This document shows, in pieces, positions 13,441 through 20,852 of a stretch of 21,318 nt of DNA. Source of the stretch: Synergistaceae bacterium UBA4088. Lineage in GTDB: Bacteria; Synergistota; Synergistia; Synergistales; Thermovirgaceae. The notes under the pieces were generated by a model. The model was not told where the DNA came from. It did no database searches and saw only the letters and a list, made by a program, of their open reading frames with translations. The stretch covers positions 2,069 to 23,386 of the forward strand of contig DFYG01000127.1 in assembly GCA_002382605.1 (NCBI GenBank), in the 5' to 3' direction. A program made the translations under genes and the position numbers. Position 1 is the first letter of the stretch. Every line of letters begins with the position of its first letter.

Positions 13441-14685
13441 GTGGAGAAAGACGAGATGCAGACGCAGGGCTTGCGAAAAACCGTACGGGCGATGTGGGAC
13501 GAGGTCCCTTTTTACAGATCCCGAATGGAGGACATGGGGATCAGCCCCGAAGAGATAGGGTCGACTGAAGATCTGCAGAGACTCCCTTTCATGACGAAGT
13601 GCGACCTCCGGGACTCATATCCAATGGGGATCCTTGCCTGCGACACTGAAGAAGTCGTGCGCGTACACGCCTCCTCCGGAACGACGGGCAAGCCCACCGT
13701 TGTTCCCTATACGAGAAACGACATAAGAACATGGGAGGAGTGCATGGAGAACTGCCTCCGTACTGCCGGTGTCGCAAGGGGGGACGTTTTCCAGGTGATC
13801 CTGGGGTACGGTCTCTTCACCGGAGCCCTGGGGTTCCACTACGGCGCGGAACATCTGGGGGCGATGGTCGTTCCCACAGGCGGAGGTTTCACCGGCCGCC
13901 AGTTGATGCTGATGGAGGATCTTGGAACTACGGTTTTTACAAGCACCCCGTCCTATGCCCTTCATCTCTGCGAGGAGGTCCGGAAGAATGGTCTTTCAGA
14001 CAGGCTGCGGCTCCGCCTTGCGATCCTGGGAGGAGAGGCCTGGACGGAGGAGATGAGGGACCGCATAGAAAAAGATCTCGGGGTAATAGCTCTTGACTCC
14101 TACGGTCTGTCCGAAGTGATCGGCCCGGGAGTTGCAATGGAATGCCCTCTAAGGTCGGGCCTTCACCCGAATTGGGATCATTTCCTTTTCGAGATCGTCG
14201 ATCCGGTCACGGGCCGTGTCCTGCCTGAAGGGGAGGAGGGTGAACTGGTAATAACATCTCTCACCAAGGAAGCCATGCCCGTCATCCGCTACCGCACACG
14301 GGACCTGACACGGTTCATACCGGGAAAATGCGACTGCGGCAGAGACGACATGCGCCTTGAGCGCATAAAGGGAAGATGCGACGACATGCTGATAATCAGG
14401 GGTGTCAACGTCTTCCCATCCCAGGTAGAGGCTGTCCTCGGAAAGATCGATGGCCTGTCACTTCACTACCGCCTTGATGTCTTCCAGCCGAACGGTCTGA
14501 AGGAGCTGAATGTCCTCTGCGAATCCGAGTGTGAACTCGAAGAGGCGGCAATGGCGAAGATGGAGAAGGAGACGTTGAAAAAACTGCACGAGAACCTGGG
14601 CATAAGGGTCGGTTTCAAACTGCTGGTTCCGGGAACGCTTGAGCGCTCCGCGGGAAAGGCTGTCAGGGTAATGAAGGTGGCATGA
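13441..14685 (+). CDS. paaK: Phenylacetate-CoA ligase family (arylacetate-CoA ligase)
   Basis: A 414-residue adenylate-forming enzyme that joins phenylacetate, or a related aryl acid such as hydroxyphenyl- or indoleacetate, to CoA with ATP going to AMP. Seen: 'LRKTV...VPFYRSRMEDMGI' N-terminus, P-loop 'SSGTTGKP' (78-85), 'DSYGLSEVIGPG' (219-230), 'YRTRDLT' (284-290) and 'GRCDDMLIIRGVNVFPSQVE' (311-330), which mark the PaaK branch of the superfamily. The N-terminus is slightly shorter than in aerobic PaaK. GTG 13441 is preferred because AGAGGAG lies about 10 bases upstream; ATG 13411 has no ribosome site. In amino-acid fermenters the enzyme works with indolepyruvate-type ferredoxin oxidoreductases, in either direction. 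Its transcription is under the Phe/Tyr attenuator just upstream, which is unexpected for a catabolic gene. Confidence 0.92.
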   Translation: MEKDEMQTQGLRKTVRAMWDEVPFYRSRMEDMGISPEEIGSTEDLQRLPFMTKCDLRDSYPMGILACDTEEVVRVHASSGTTGKPTVVPYTRNDIRTWEECMENCLRTAGVARGDVFQVILGYGLFTGALGFHYGAEHLGAMVVPTGGGFTGRQLMLMEDLGTTVFTSTPSYALHLCEEVRKNGLSDRLRLRLAILGGEAWTEEMRDRIEKDLGVIALDSYGLSEVIGPGVAMECPLRSGLHPNWDHFLFEIVDPVTGRVLPEGEEGELVITSLTKEAMPVIRYRTRDLTRFIPGKCDCGRDDMRLERIKGRCDDMLIIRGVNVFPSQVEAVLGKIDGLSLHYRLDVFQPNGLKELNVLCESECELEEAAMAKMEKETLKKLHENLGIRVGFKLLVPGTLERSAGKAVRVMKVA

Positions 14686-14690
14686 ACTGA

Positions 14691-14781
14691 AGGTGTCAGA
14701 CCTACACTTTTGACAAAAAGATATTTTTTCGCCGCCCCCAGCACGGGGTGAGTTTTTGTCAAAAGTGTAGGTCTGACACCT
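14691..14781. repeat. 91-bp element with perfect 29-bp inverted repeats (REP/MITE-like)
   Basis: The left arm (14691-14719) begins AGGTGTCAGACCTACAC and the right arm (14753-14781) is its exact reverse complement over 29 bp. The 33-bp centre contains a second small hairpin (CCCC, AGCAC, GGGG). The TGTCAGACCTACACTTTTGACA core resembles the REP-like repeats that I associate with single-strand (Y1, RAYT-type) transposases in many bacteria, but this is from memory. The element starts 5 bp after the paaK stop and ends just before the ribosome site of the next small gene. It would also make a very stable RNA hairpin. Confidence 0.85.
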
Positions 14782-14801
14782 ATCGCAAGGAGGAGAGAAA
14801 G

Positions 14802-14957
14802 ATGCAGGAGAGGGAAAAAGAAGAGAAGAGACAGGAGTGCTGTGGTTCATTCAAAGGGGACGAACCATCCGTGAATCCCGTAGACCTTGATGTCGATTTC
14901 GAAGGGCTGCCGATGGCATGGAAGGAAGCCAGAGAGGCCTCTGAAAGGCGCGGTTGA
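14802..14957 (+). CDS. Small acidic hypothetical protein, 51 aa
   Basis: ATG 14802 is preceded by AAGGAGGAG (14787-14795) 6 bases upstream, one of the strongest ribosome sites in the window, which supports real translation. The protein starts with a highly charged 'MQEREKEEKRQECCGSF', has a Cys pair at 13-14, and continues with 'PVDLDVDFEGLPMAWKEA'. It has no membrane segment. I do not recognise it. The frame is open upstream to a GTG at 14748 inside the inverted repeat, but that part has no ribosome site. Its stop codon lies in a hairpin shared with the 3' end of the opposing HD-domain gene. It could be cotranscribed with paaK through the repeat element. Confidence 0.6.
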   Translation: MQEREKEEKRQECCGSFKGDEPSVNPVDLDVDFEGLPMAWKEAREASERRG

Positions 14958-14972
14958 TCCCGCGCCTTTCAG
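14941..14972. terminator. Hairpin spanning the ends of two convergent genes
   Basis: CTGAAAGGCGCGG (14941-14953) and CCGCGCCTTTCAG (14960-14972) form a perfect 13-bp stem with a 6-base loop. The stop codons of the small protein (14955-14957) and of the HD-domain protein (14969-14971) both lie within it. No T-run follows on either strand, so it is a likely 3'-end structure or processing barrier rather than a textbook terminator. Confidence 0.65.
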
Positions 14973-16183
14973 TCCATGAATGCGCCGAAGAGGGCCCCGA
15001 AATCGACGGAACCGATCACAGTATGCCGGTAATGTTCGCAGATCCCCCTGCGTGCCTCCTCGAGAGCAGGAGGGCGGATCCCGAAACGGATAGAGAGCGC
15101 TGCTTCCGCCATAGCGGCCAGTTTATCGCAGGCGTCTATGATCAACCCGTCGACGGGGTCCCATTCGTCGCTGTTGAAACGCGAGTTCATCTCCTCCGGT
15201 TTCAGCCCGGAGTTTATATGGCCTGAGGCAATATCGCGCGCCCTGTTGGAGAACTCGTCCCCGGTCAGGTAGCGGATCTCATCTCTCCATTTTCCGGGGA
15301 GCAGCGGAAGAAGCCTTGTCTCCATCGCCTCGCGTTCGTACTCCTTAATGAGATCCTCAAGTCCCCCCACCGAGCGTTTTACGGGAGATACGATGTCACG
15401 GGTGAGAACCTCGGGGAGGTCATGGAAGAGCCCGCCGAAAAACGCGTTCCTGAGCCTCCGGGGGCATGCGCCCTCTTCAAGGGCTGAGAAATATGACAGT
15501 GCCGCTACCACCAGGAGGTGTCCCAGGACCGATGTCGCAGGCACCCTCGGAAGTTGGGCCCAGCGGACCTGGAACCTGAGCTGTCCGCAGAGGTCTATGA
15601 AGGCGAACACTCCCTTGTCGGCCATTCCCTGGCGCATGAGGATCTCCTTCACTCCCGAGAGATCAAGGTGCTCATTGACCTGATCCTCGATCTCCTTCCG
15701 TGTTTCCTCGATTCCCCACAGCATGCTGTTCTGGGCGTATACCATGCGAAATTCCCACTGGGTGGCAAGATAATGTGCGGCTTTCAGTATGTGTTTTTCA
15801 CGCTTCGAGAACTCCGGTTCTTCAAGGTAACGGCTGAAGCGGCCGAAAAACTCTCCGGAAAGCGCGGAAAGATCGGGAGCCGTCTTCTCGAGGACCCACT
15901 TGTTGAGTTTGGGTCCGTGATTTGCCATCATCCGGTGAAATACCGGGGGTTTTATGTCAGTCAGGACGACTCTCTGGAAGAAGCCGAAAAGTCCACCCTC
16001 CACAAGCGAGACCCAGTCGACAGGTCTTCCCGAATCCTCTTCGCATCGGGCTATGACCCACGCTATGGTCATCTTGTGCGCCTGCTTCGCCAGTTCGGTG
16101 AACTGCGCGGGGCGAGCGTGGTCGTTCCACCTGGTCATTGATGCGGCCGAGAAGAGGGTTTCCACAAGTCCTGGAGTGATCAT
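14969..16183 (-). CDS. HD-domain hydrolase with two HD modules (YfbR-like)
   Basis: A 404-residue cytosolic protein with an N-terminal part resembling YfbR-type 5'-nucleotidase HD domains ('MTRWNDHARPAQFTELAKQA', His36) and a second HD domain with a complete ligand set: His222 ('VLGHLLVV'), His254-Asp255 ('GGLFHDLPEVLTRDI') and Asp353 ('DACDKLAAM'). In the first module the place of the HD pair is taken by Thr75-Asp76 ('VVLTDIKPP'), so that module is probably not a metal site. Such proteins are usually phosphohydrolases acting on nucleotides; the substrate is not known. GGAGG lies 8 bases before the ATG. The gene is divergent from the deacylase gene (92 bp between starts) and convergent with the small ORF. 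Confidence 0.8.
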   Translation of the reverse strand: MITPGLVETLFSAASMTRWNDHARPAQFTELAKQAHKMTIAWVIARCEEDSGRPVDWVSLVEGGLFGFFQRVVLTDIKPPVFHRMMANHGPKLNKWVLEKTAPDLSALSGEFFGRFSRYLEEPEFSKREKHILKAAHYLATQWEFRMVYAQNSMLWGIEETRKEIEDQVNEHLDLSGVKEILMRQGMADKGVFAFIDLCGQLRFQVRWAQLPRVPATSVLGHLLVVAALSYFSALEEGACPRRLRNAFFGGLFHDLPEVLTRDIVSPVKRSVGGLEDLIKEYEREAMETRLLPLLPGKWRDEIRYLTGDEFSNRARDIASGHINSGLKPEEMNSRFNSDEWDPVDGLIIDACDKLAAMAEAALSIRFGIRPPALEEARRGICEHYRHTVIGSVDFGALFGAFMD

Positions 16184-16275
16184 CCCATGAACCTCCGATC
16201 TTTTAGGCAGTTTTTCCGGGTGTTCCCTACATCGCAGGAATACTCTATCATTTATCCGGAGAGGCGAGTGAAATA

Positions 16276-16752
16276 ATGAAAAAGACGAACGCAGCCCGAA
16301 TGCTTGAAAGCAGCGGAGTGAGCTTCGATCTGTGGAACTACGAGGTTGATCCGGACGATGTCAGCGCGAGGGCCGTAGCCGCGAAGATCGGGATCCCTCC
16401 GGAGCGGATATTCAAGACCCTCGTCGCCAGGGGTGACAGAACGGGTGTAATGCTGGCCTGTGTTCCCGGAGACTCGGAGCTCGACCTGAAGGCCTTGGCC
16501 TCCGCATCCGGCAACAAGAAGGTAGAGATGGTTCACATGAAGGAAGTCCTGCCGCTGACGGGATACATCCGCGGAGGGGTTTCCCCGCTTGGCACAAAAA
16601 AGACCTACTCCGTGTATATCGACGAAAGCGCATTCTCATTTGACCGCATCTGTGTTAGCGCCGGTGCGAGGGGAGTTCAGATATTCCTTGATCCGAAAGA
16701 CCTGTCGCAGGCTGTCGGAGCAAAATCCGCCATCATAGCAAAACCCGACTGA
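16276..16752 (+). CDS. ybaK: Cys-tRNA(Pro)/aminoacyl-tRNA deacylase, YbaK family
   Basis: A 158-residue trans-editing enzyme that hydrolyses mischarged tRNA, in the best-known case Cys-tRNA(Pro), in the cytosol. Seen: 'KKTNAARMLE' at the N-terminus, 'RIFKTLVARG' with the conserved Lys47, and 'TGYIRGGVSPLGTKK' (95-109), the signature of the YbaK subgroup. The length is normal. The ribosome site is modest (GAGAGG, about 10 bases before ATG). It stands alone, convergent with the liv operon regulator and divergent from the HD gene. An EbsC or other YbaK/ProX subgroup assignment cannot be fully excluded. Confidence 0.92.
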   Translation: MKKTNAARMLESSGVSFDLWNYEVDPDDVSARAVAAKIGIPPERIFKTLVARGDRTGVMLACVPGDSELDLKALASASGNKKVEMVHMKEVLPLTGYIRGGVSPLGTKKTYSVYIDESAFSFDRICVSAGARGVQIFLDPKDLSQAVGAKSAIIAKPD

Positions 16753-16778
16753 GCGGACCCTTCTGTTTTTAGCCCCTG

Positions 16779-17522
16779 TTATTCTCCGGAAGGGAAATTT
16801 TCTTCCCTGGCGTAGTGTTCGACATCCCTGACGATGTTGTCGATATGCTTCAGCATCGCTTTTTCAGCAGCCTCCGGGTCCCTTCCGGCGATCGCCTCAT
16901 AGATGGGCATATGGTCCCCTCCAAGGGAGCTGCCCTCCTGGCGGCGGATGCAGGCGAAGGCATGCTGAATATGGACATCCTGTCGGACCAGCTTGAGAGT
17001 GGCGAGCAGCACGCTGTTTTTGCCTGCCTGGGCTATTGCCTCGTGGAACATCCGGTCGATGACCGATATGCTGGGGATCTGATCCCGTTCTCCGTCGAGT
17101 ATCTCCGCGAATGCTTTTATCCTGATAAGATCTTCCTTCGTTGAGTTGATGGCCGCAAGTCGGGCGGTCTCCCGCTCGATGGCTCTTCTGGCCACGAGAA
17201 TGTCCAGCAGATCCCCGGGGGTCCGCATATAGAGCTCTTCGAGCAGTTCCTGGGCCAGCGTGTTGTTCTTGCCTTCAGCCTCAAGCTTCTCGAGGTGCTT
17301 CTGTCCTTTTGCCGAGAGGATCCGCCCTTTGTTGCTTACCTTTTCAACATACCCCTTTTCGTCGAGTTTCCAGAGAATGCGTCCGGCCGAGGCCATGCTC
17401 ACGGGGGATCCCATCTCTCCAAGCGAACGGGCAAGGTAACCTGCGCCTACAGGCTCTGGAGCGCGTCCCAGCACCTGCAGCGCCATGAAGATATTATCGT
17501 TGTGAGTGACAGGATCATTCAT
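16779..17522 (-). CDS. FCD-domain transcriptional regulator with a NrpR/RNase R-type winged helix
   Basis: A 247-residue regulator. The C-terminal part (about 105-235) is a FadR-type FCD ligand-binding domain: 'PGDLLDILVARRAIERETARLA' opens it, and the metal or ligand residues Asp156 and His160 ('DRMFHEAI'), His204 ('GGDHMPIYEAI') and His226 ('MLKHIDNI') are all present. The N-terminal part (10-80) is not the usual GntR helix-turn-helix. It has 'AGRILWKLDEKGYVEKVSNK' then 'GRILSAKGQKHLEKLE', which matches the HTH_12 winged helix of NrpR and RNase R-like proteins. It is the last gene of the liv operon, 25 bp after livF, with AGGAGG 10 bases before its ATG. It probably responds to an amino acid or its derived acid and may control this operon. 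Confidence 0.85.
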   Translation of the reverse strand: MNDPVTHNDNIFMALQVLGRAPEPVGAGYLARSLGEMGSPVSMASAGRILWKLDEKGYVEKVSNKGRILSAKGQKHLEKLEAEGKNNTLAQELLEELYMRTPGDLLDILVARRAIERETARLAAINSTKEDLIRIKAFAEILDGERDQIPSISVIDRMFHEAIAQAGKNSVLLATLKLVRQDVHIQHAFACIRRQEGSSLGGDHMPIYEAIAGRDPEAAEKAMLKHIDNIVRDVEHYAREENFPSGE

Positions 17523-17547
17523 GCTTTAATGACCTCCTGCTCGTGGT

Positions 17548-18255
17548 CTATCCTCCAAGATAGGCTTTCCGGATCTCTGGGTCCAGTGCGAGTTCGGGGC
17601 CCGGGCCGCTTTTCAGGAATCTTCCTGCCTCGATGATATACCCTCTGTCGCTTATCTCAAGAGCCCTGGTCGCGTTCTGTTCTACCAGAAGCACCGTCAT
17701 GCCCTCGTCACGAATGCGGAGTATGGTCTCCATTACGGTTTCTACAAGGAGAGGGGCAAGTCCCAGCGTCGGCTCGTCCAGAAGCAGGATCTTCGGGCTG
17801 CTCATGAGCGCCCTGGAGATGGCGAGCATCTGCTGCTCTCCCCCGGAAAGGGTGCCCGAGCGCTGTTTGAGCCGCTCCCTGAGTATCGGAAAGAGCTTGA
17901 AACAGCGTTCCATCTCATCAATTACTTTTTGGTCGTTCTTGCGGCGGTAGGCTCCCATTATCAGGTTCTCCTGCACCGAAAGTGCAGAAAAAAGACGGCG
18001 TCGTTCGGGAACCAGCGCGAGTCCTCTGGCCACAATTTCATGAGGTTTGGATGGGATGGGACTGCCCAGGATCTCCACAATGCCTCCTGAAGACGCGACC
18101 ACCCCGGCGAGAGTCCACATGATGGTGGACTTCCCGGCGCCGTTGGAGCCTACGATGGAGACTATCTCCCCCTCCCGCACGGAGAAGGAGATCCCCTGCA
18201 CAGCGTGTATGGTCCCGTAATGGACGTTGAGATCCTCAACCCTCAGCGCGTTCAT
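17548..18255 (-). CDS. livF: Branched-chain amino-acid ABC transporter, ATP-binding protein LivF
   Basis: A 235-residue ABC ATPase that, with LivG, drives uptake through LivHM at the inner face of the membrane. Walker A is 'GSNGAGKST' (36-44), the signature 'LSGGEQQM' (136-143) and Walker B 'ILLLDEPTLGLAP' (156-168). The 'VEQN' after Walker B, in place of a histidine switch, is typical of LivF. The ATG at 18255 is chosen over an upstream ATG at 18315, because it gives the standard length and N-terminus ('MNALRVEDLNVHYG'). The first 20 bases overlap the end of livG, which indicates coupled translation; the ribosome site is weak (GAAGGGAAAG). Confidence 0.94.
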   Translation of the reverse strand: MNALRVEDLNVHYGTIHAVQGISFSVREGEIVSIVGSNGAGKSTIMWTLAGVVASSGGIVEILGSPIPSKPHEIVARGLALVPERRRLFSALSVQENLIMGAYRRKNDQKVIDEMERCFKLFPILRERLKQRSGTLSGGEQQMLAISRALMSSPKILLLDEPTLGLAPLLVETVMETILRIRDEGMTVLLVEQNATRALEISDRGYIIEAGRFLKSGPGPELALDPEIRKAYLGG

Positions 18256-19039
18256 TTTCTTTCTTTCCCTTCCCGAGGTAGGCGGCAACGACTTTCGGGT
18301 TTCCACGGATCTCATCCGGAGTTCCCCTGGCCAGCAGCGTTCCGAAATTCATCACTATTATGGGCGAACAGATATTCATCACTAGGTCCATATGGTGTTC
18401 TATGAGCAGGATGGTCACGCGAAACTTTTCCCTGACTTCCGCGATCAGATTTGCCAGGCTTCGGGTCTCCTCCGGGTTCATCCCTGCCGCCGGTTCGTCG
18501 AGGAGAAGAAGAGTCGGATCGGTCGCAAGCGCCCGGGAGATCTCCAGCTTCCGCTGCAGGCCGTAGGGGAGCGTGTTCGCCTGGTAGGATGCATACTTTT
18601 TCAACCCCATGTCGGAGAGGAGATCGAGGGCCTTGTCGCAAAGATCCTTTTCCATTTTGCGGGCTCCCGGGGTTCCCAGCATAGCGCCGGTAAAGGAACA
18701 CTTCTCACGCTGAAGCAGGGGTGTGAGTACATTTTCAAGACAGCTTCTCCGGTTGAAGAGACGGATGTTCTGGAACGTCCGGGCGATGCCTTTCCGGACA
18801 ATGCTGTCGGGCCGGTCTCCCCCGATCTCCTCCCCGCGGAAGAGCATGGTCCCGGCGGTGGGTCGGTAGATGCCCGTTACGAGGTTGAAGACCGTGGTCT
18901 TTCCCGCACCGTTGGGGCCTATTATGCCGGTTATGGATCCCTCTCCTACTCCAAAGGAGAAGGAATCAACGGCCCTGATGCCGCCGAAGTTCTTTGTCAG
19001 TCCTTCAACGGAGAGAAGGGGTGACTGCGCGGCTGTCAT
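18236..19039 (-). CDS. livG: Branched-chain amino-acid ABC transporter, ATP-binding protein LivG
   Basis: A 267-residue ABC ATPase partner of LivF. Walker A is 'GPNGAGKTT' (41-49), the signature 'LPYGLQRKLEI' (157-167) and Walker B 'LLLLDEPAAGMNP' (177-189), followed by the 'LLIEHHMDLVM' switch histidine. The 'ARTFQNIRLF' Q-loop and 'GMNPEET' are hallmarks of LivG. The start ATG overlaps the livM stop as ATGA (4 bp). The highly charged C-terminus ('GKGKKENERAEG') overlaps the start of livF. Confidence 0.95.
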   Translation of the reverse strand: MTAAQSPLLSVEGLTKNFGGIRAVDSFSFGVGEGSITGIIGPNGAGKTTVFNLVTGIYRPTAGTMLFRGEEIGGDRPDSIVRKGIARTFQNIRLFNRRSCLENVLTPLLQREKCSFTGAMLGTPGARKMEKDLCDKALDLLSDMGLKKYASYQANTLPYGLQRKLEISRALATDPTLLLLDEPAAGMNPEETRSLANLIAEVREKFRVTILLIEHHMDLVMNICSPIIVMNFGTLLARGTPDEIRGNPKVVAAYLGKGKKENERAEG

Positions 19040-19899
19040 TGTTTTTGCCCCCCTTGTACCCCGGTTTTTTTGCGGAAAAACGACGAAAGTTCAGAATATC
19101 CCATAAGACCCTGGGGGCGGTAGACCATTATGAGGACCAGAAGGAGGCCGTAGGCCACAAGCCGCCACATCTGGGCTACCCGCAGTGCCTCTGGAAGCGC
19201 GATGAAGACGAAGGAGGCGATAAGGGGTCCGGAGATGCTCCCCATCCCTCCGGCGATGACCGCTGCGAGAAGCTGGGTGGACTGCAGGAGCGTGAACATC
19301 ACAGGCTGGATGAAGGAGAGGAAGTGTGCCAGCAGTCCCCCGGAGAGACCGCAGTAGACAGCGCTGACCGCAAGGGAGAGCAGGCGCGTCTGAAAGAGGC
19401 GAACTCCCGCCATCTCGGCGGCGATGGGATCTTCGCGGATGGCGATGCACGCCGCGCCCCACCGGGACCGGAGGAAGTTCCGGGCTATCAGTACGCTCCC
19501 TGCAAGGCAGACCACAACAATGGGCAGGGTCGTGAAGTTGTCGATGCCGGGGAGCCCCCTGGCGCCGTTCGTGATCTCGAGGTTTTCCAGGATCACCCTG
19601 AAGGCCTCCCCGAAACCCAGAATTGCTATCGCGAAGTAGTCGCTCCGGAGCTTGGCGCGGAGGGTCGGGATGCCGATCACGAGGCTCACAAGACCCGCTG
19701 CCGCAGCTCCCGCAATTAGAGCGAGGGGAAAGGGTATGGAGTAATAATAGGTAAGAATGGCGGATGTATAGGCCCCAACGGCCACGAATGCGGCGTGCCC
19801 GAAGGAGAATAGTCCGGTAAAACCCGTGAAGATCGAAAGGCCCAGCACGGCGATCATGTTGATGCCCGCAAGAACAACGATCGAAAGGATATAGTCCAT
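19036..19899 (-). CDS. livM: Branched-chain amino-acid ABC transporter, permease LivM
   Basis: A 287-residue inner-membrane permease, pairing with LivH to form the channel. It is hydrophobic throughout, with the family segment 'GLFSFGHAAFVAVGAYTSA' near residues 30-48, the cytoplasmic EAA-like loop 'AIREDPIAAEMAGV', and the terminal 'LLLVLIMVYRPQGLMG'. The ATG at 19899 ('MDYILSIVV') is chosen, 2 bp after the livH stop, with a GAGGAGAAGG ribosome site in the end of livH. The frame is open another 74 codons upstream, but that part is hydrophilic, overlaps livH and is not family sequence. The stop overlaps the livG start. Confidence 0.94.
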   Translation of the reverse strand: MDYILSIVVLAGINMIAVLGLSIFTGFTGLFSFGHAAFVAVGAYTSAILTYYYSIPFPLALIAGAAAAGLVSLVIGIPTLRAKLRSDYFAIAILGFGEAFRVILENLEITNGARGLPGIDNFTTLPIVVVCLAGSVLIARNFLRSRWGAACIAIREDPIAAEMAGVRLFQTRLLSLAVSAVYCGLSGGLLAHFLSFIQPVMFTLLQSTQLLAAVIAGGMGSISGPLIASFVFIALPEALRVAQMWRLVAYGLLLVLIMVYRPQGLMGYSELSSFFRKKTGVQGGQKQ

Positions 19900-19901
19900 G
19901 G

Positions 19902-20786
19902 CTATACCTTCTCCTCGGTGTCCTGGCCGAGGAGCCCGTTGGGCCTCCAGACAAGGAAGGCTATAAGCATGCTGAAGCTGAACACATCCCTGAGAACGCT
20001 TGATACGTAGGTCGATACGAAGGTCTCCACAATTCCCAGCAGGAGTCCTCCTACAAGCGCCCCGGGGAGGCTTCCAAGTCCGCCGATGACGGCTGCGATG
20101 TAGGCCTTGTTGGTCACCCACCCCATCGTGGGGTAGACAAGATACTTTATTCCCAGAAAGACCCCCGCGACACCCGCGAATCCTCCGGCGAGGAGGAAGA
20201 CGATAGCGATAAGCCTGTCCAGGTCAACTCCCATGAGGGAGCACATGGTCATGTCCGATACTCCGGCGCGGATCGCTATCCCTGTCCTTGTCCGGTTGAT
20301 GAAGAGATGAAGCCCCAGTATGGCGGTGAGGGCGAAAAGGAAAGCTCCCACGTCGAGGAGACTGATGCTGCTCTCTCCGAGGTTTATCACCTGGCGGCCG
20401 AAGAACTCGGGAAAGGCGTAAAAACGTGAACCGATCGTGGCATAGACAAGATTCTCAAGAAAGACAGCGCACCCCATGGCGCTGATCATGAGATACAGGG
20501 ACGGGGCTTTCCGCCTGCGGAGACTGGAATAGGCAAGGCGCTCGTTGAGCACGGCGATGATCCCCGCGCCGGCGATGCTCCCCGCCAGGACGAGGCCGAA
20601 TCCCAGGCTGAGCTTCGTCGCCAGGGCGAGCCCCACGTATGCGCCTAGCATGATCACGGCGCCGTGCGCGAAGTTGCTGAAGTTAAGCACGCTGAAGACG
20701 AGGGAATAACCCACAGCCATCAGAGCGTAAATTCCCCCTATGGAGAGGCCCGTTATGAGAGTTTGAAGAAACAATCCGGCCCACAC
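19902..20786 (-). CDS. livH: Branched-chain amino-acid ABC transporter, permease LivH
   Basis: A 294-residue inner-membrane permease of the LivH type. Seen: 'GGIYALMAVGYSLVFSVL' and 'NFSNFAHGAVIMLGAY' at the N-terminus, the loop 'GIAIRAGVSDMTMCSLMGVD', and 'YIAAVIGGLGSLPGALVGG' near the end, all in family order. The start is uncertain. The best in-frame candidate is GTG 20786, but an AAAGGA lies only 1 base before it, and no ATG precedes it in frame. The gap to livK (123 bp) contains a stable hairpin at 20853-20890. Confidence 0.92.
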   Translation of the reverse strand: MWAGLFLQTLITGLSIGGIYALMAVGYSLVFSVLNFSNFAHGAVIMLGAYVGLALATKLSLGFGLVLAGSIAGAGIIAVLNERLAYSSLRRRKAPSLYLMISAMGCAVFLENLVYATIGSRFYAFPEFFGRQVINLGESSISLLDVGAFLFALTAILGLHLFINRTRTGIAIRAGVSDMTMCSLMGVDLDRLIAIVFLLAGGFAGVAGVFLGIKYLVYPTMGWVTNKAYIAAVIGGLGSLPGALVGGLLLGIVETFVSTYVSSVLRDVFSFSMLIAFLVWRPNGLLGQDTEEKV

Positions 20787-20852
20787 ATCCTTTGCGTATA
20801 TTTGGGAATGAGACGGCCTCCTCCGGGTTCCCTGTTGCCGGACGGATCGCGG

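Noticed and set aside
19900..20121. N-terminal extension of LivM into livH
   Set aside because: It is hydrophilic, Arg-rich sequence read in another frame of livH, not a membrane segment.
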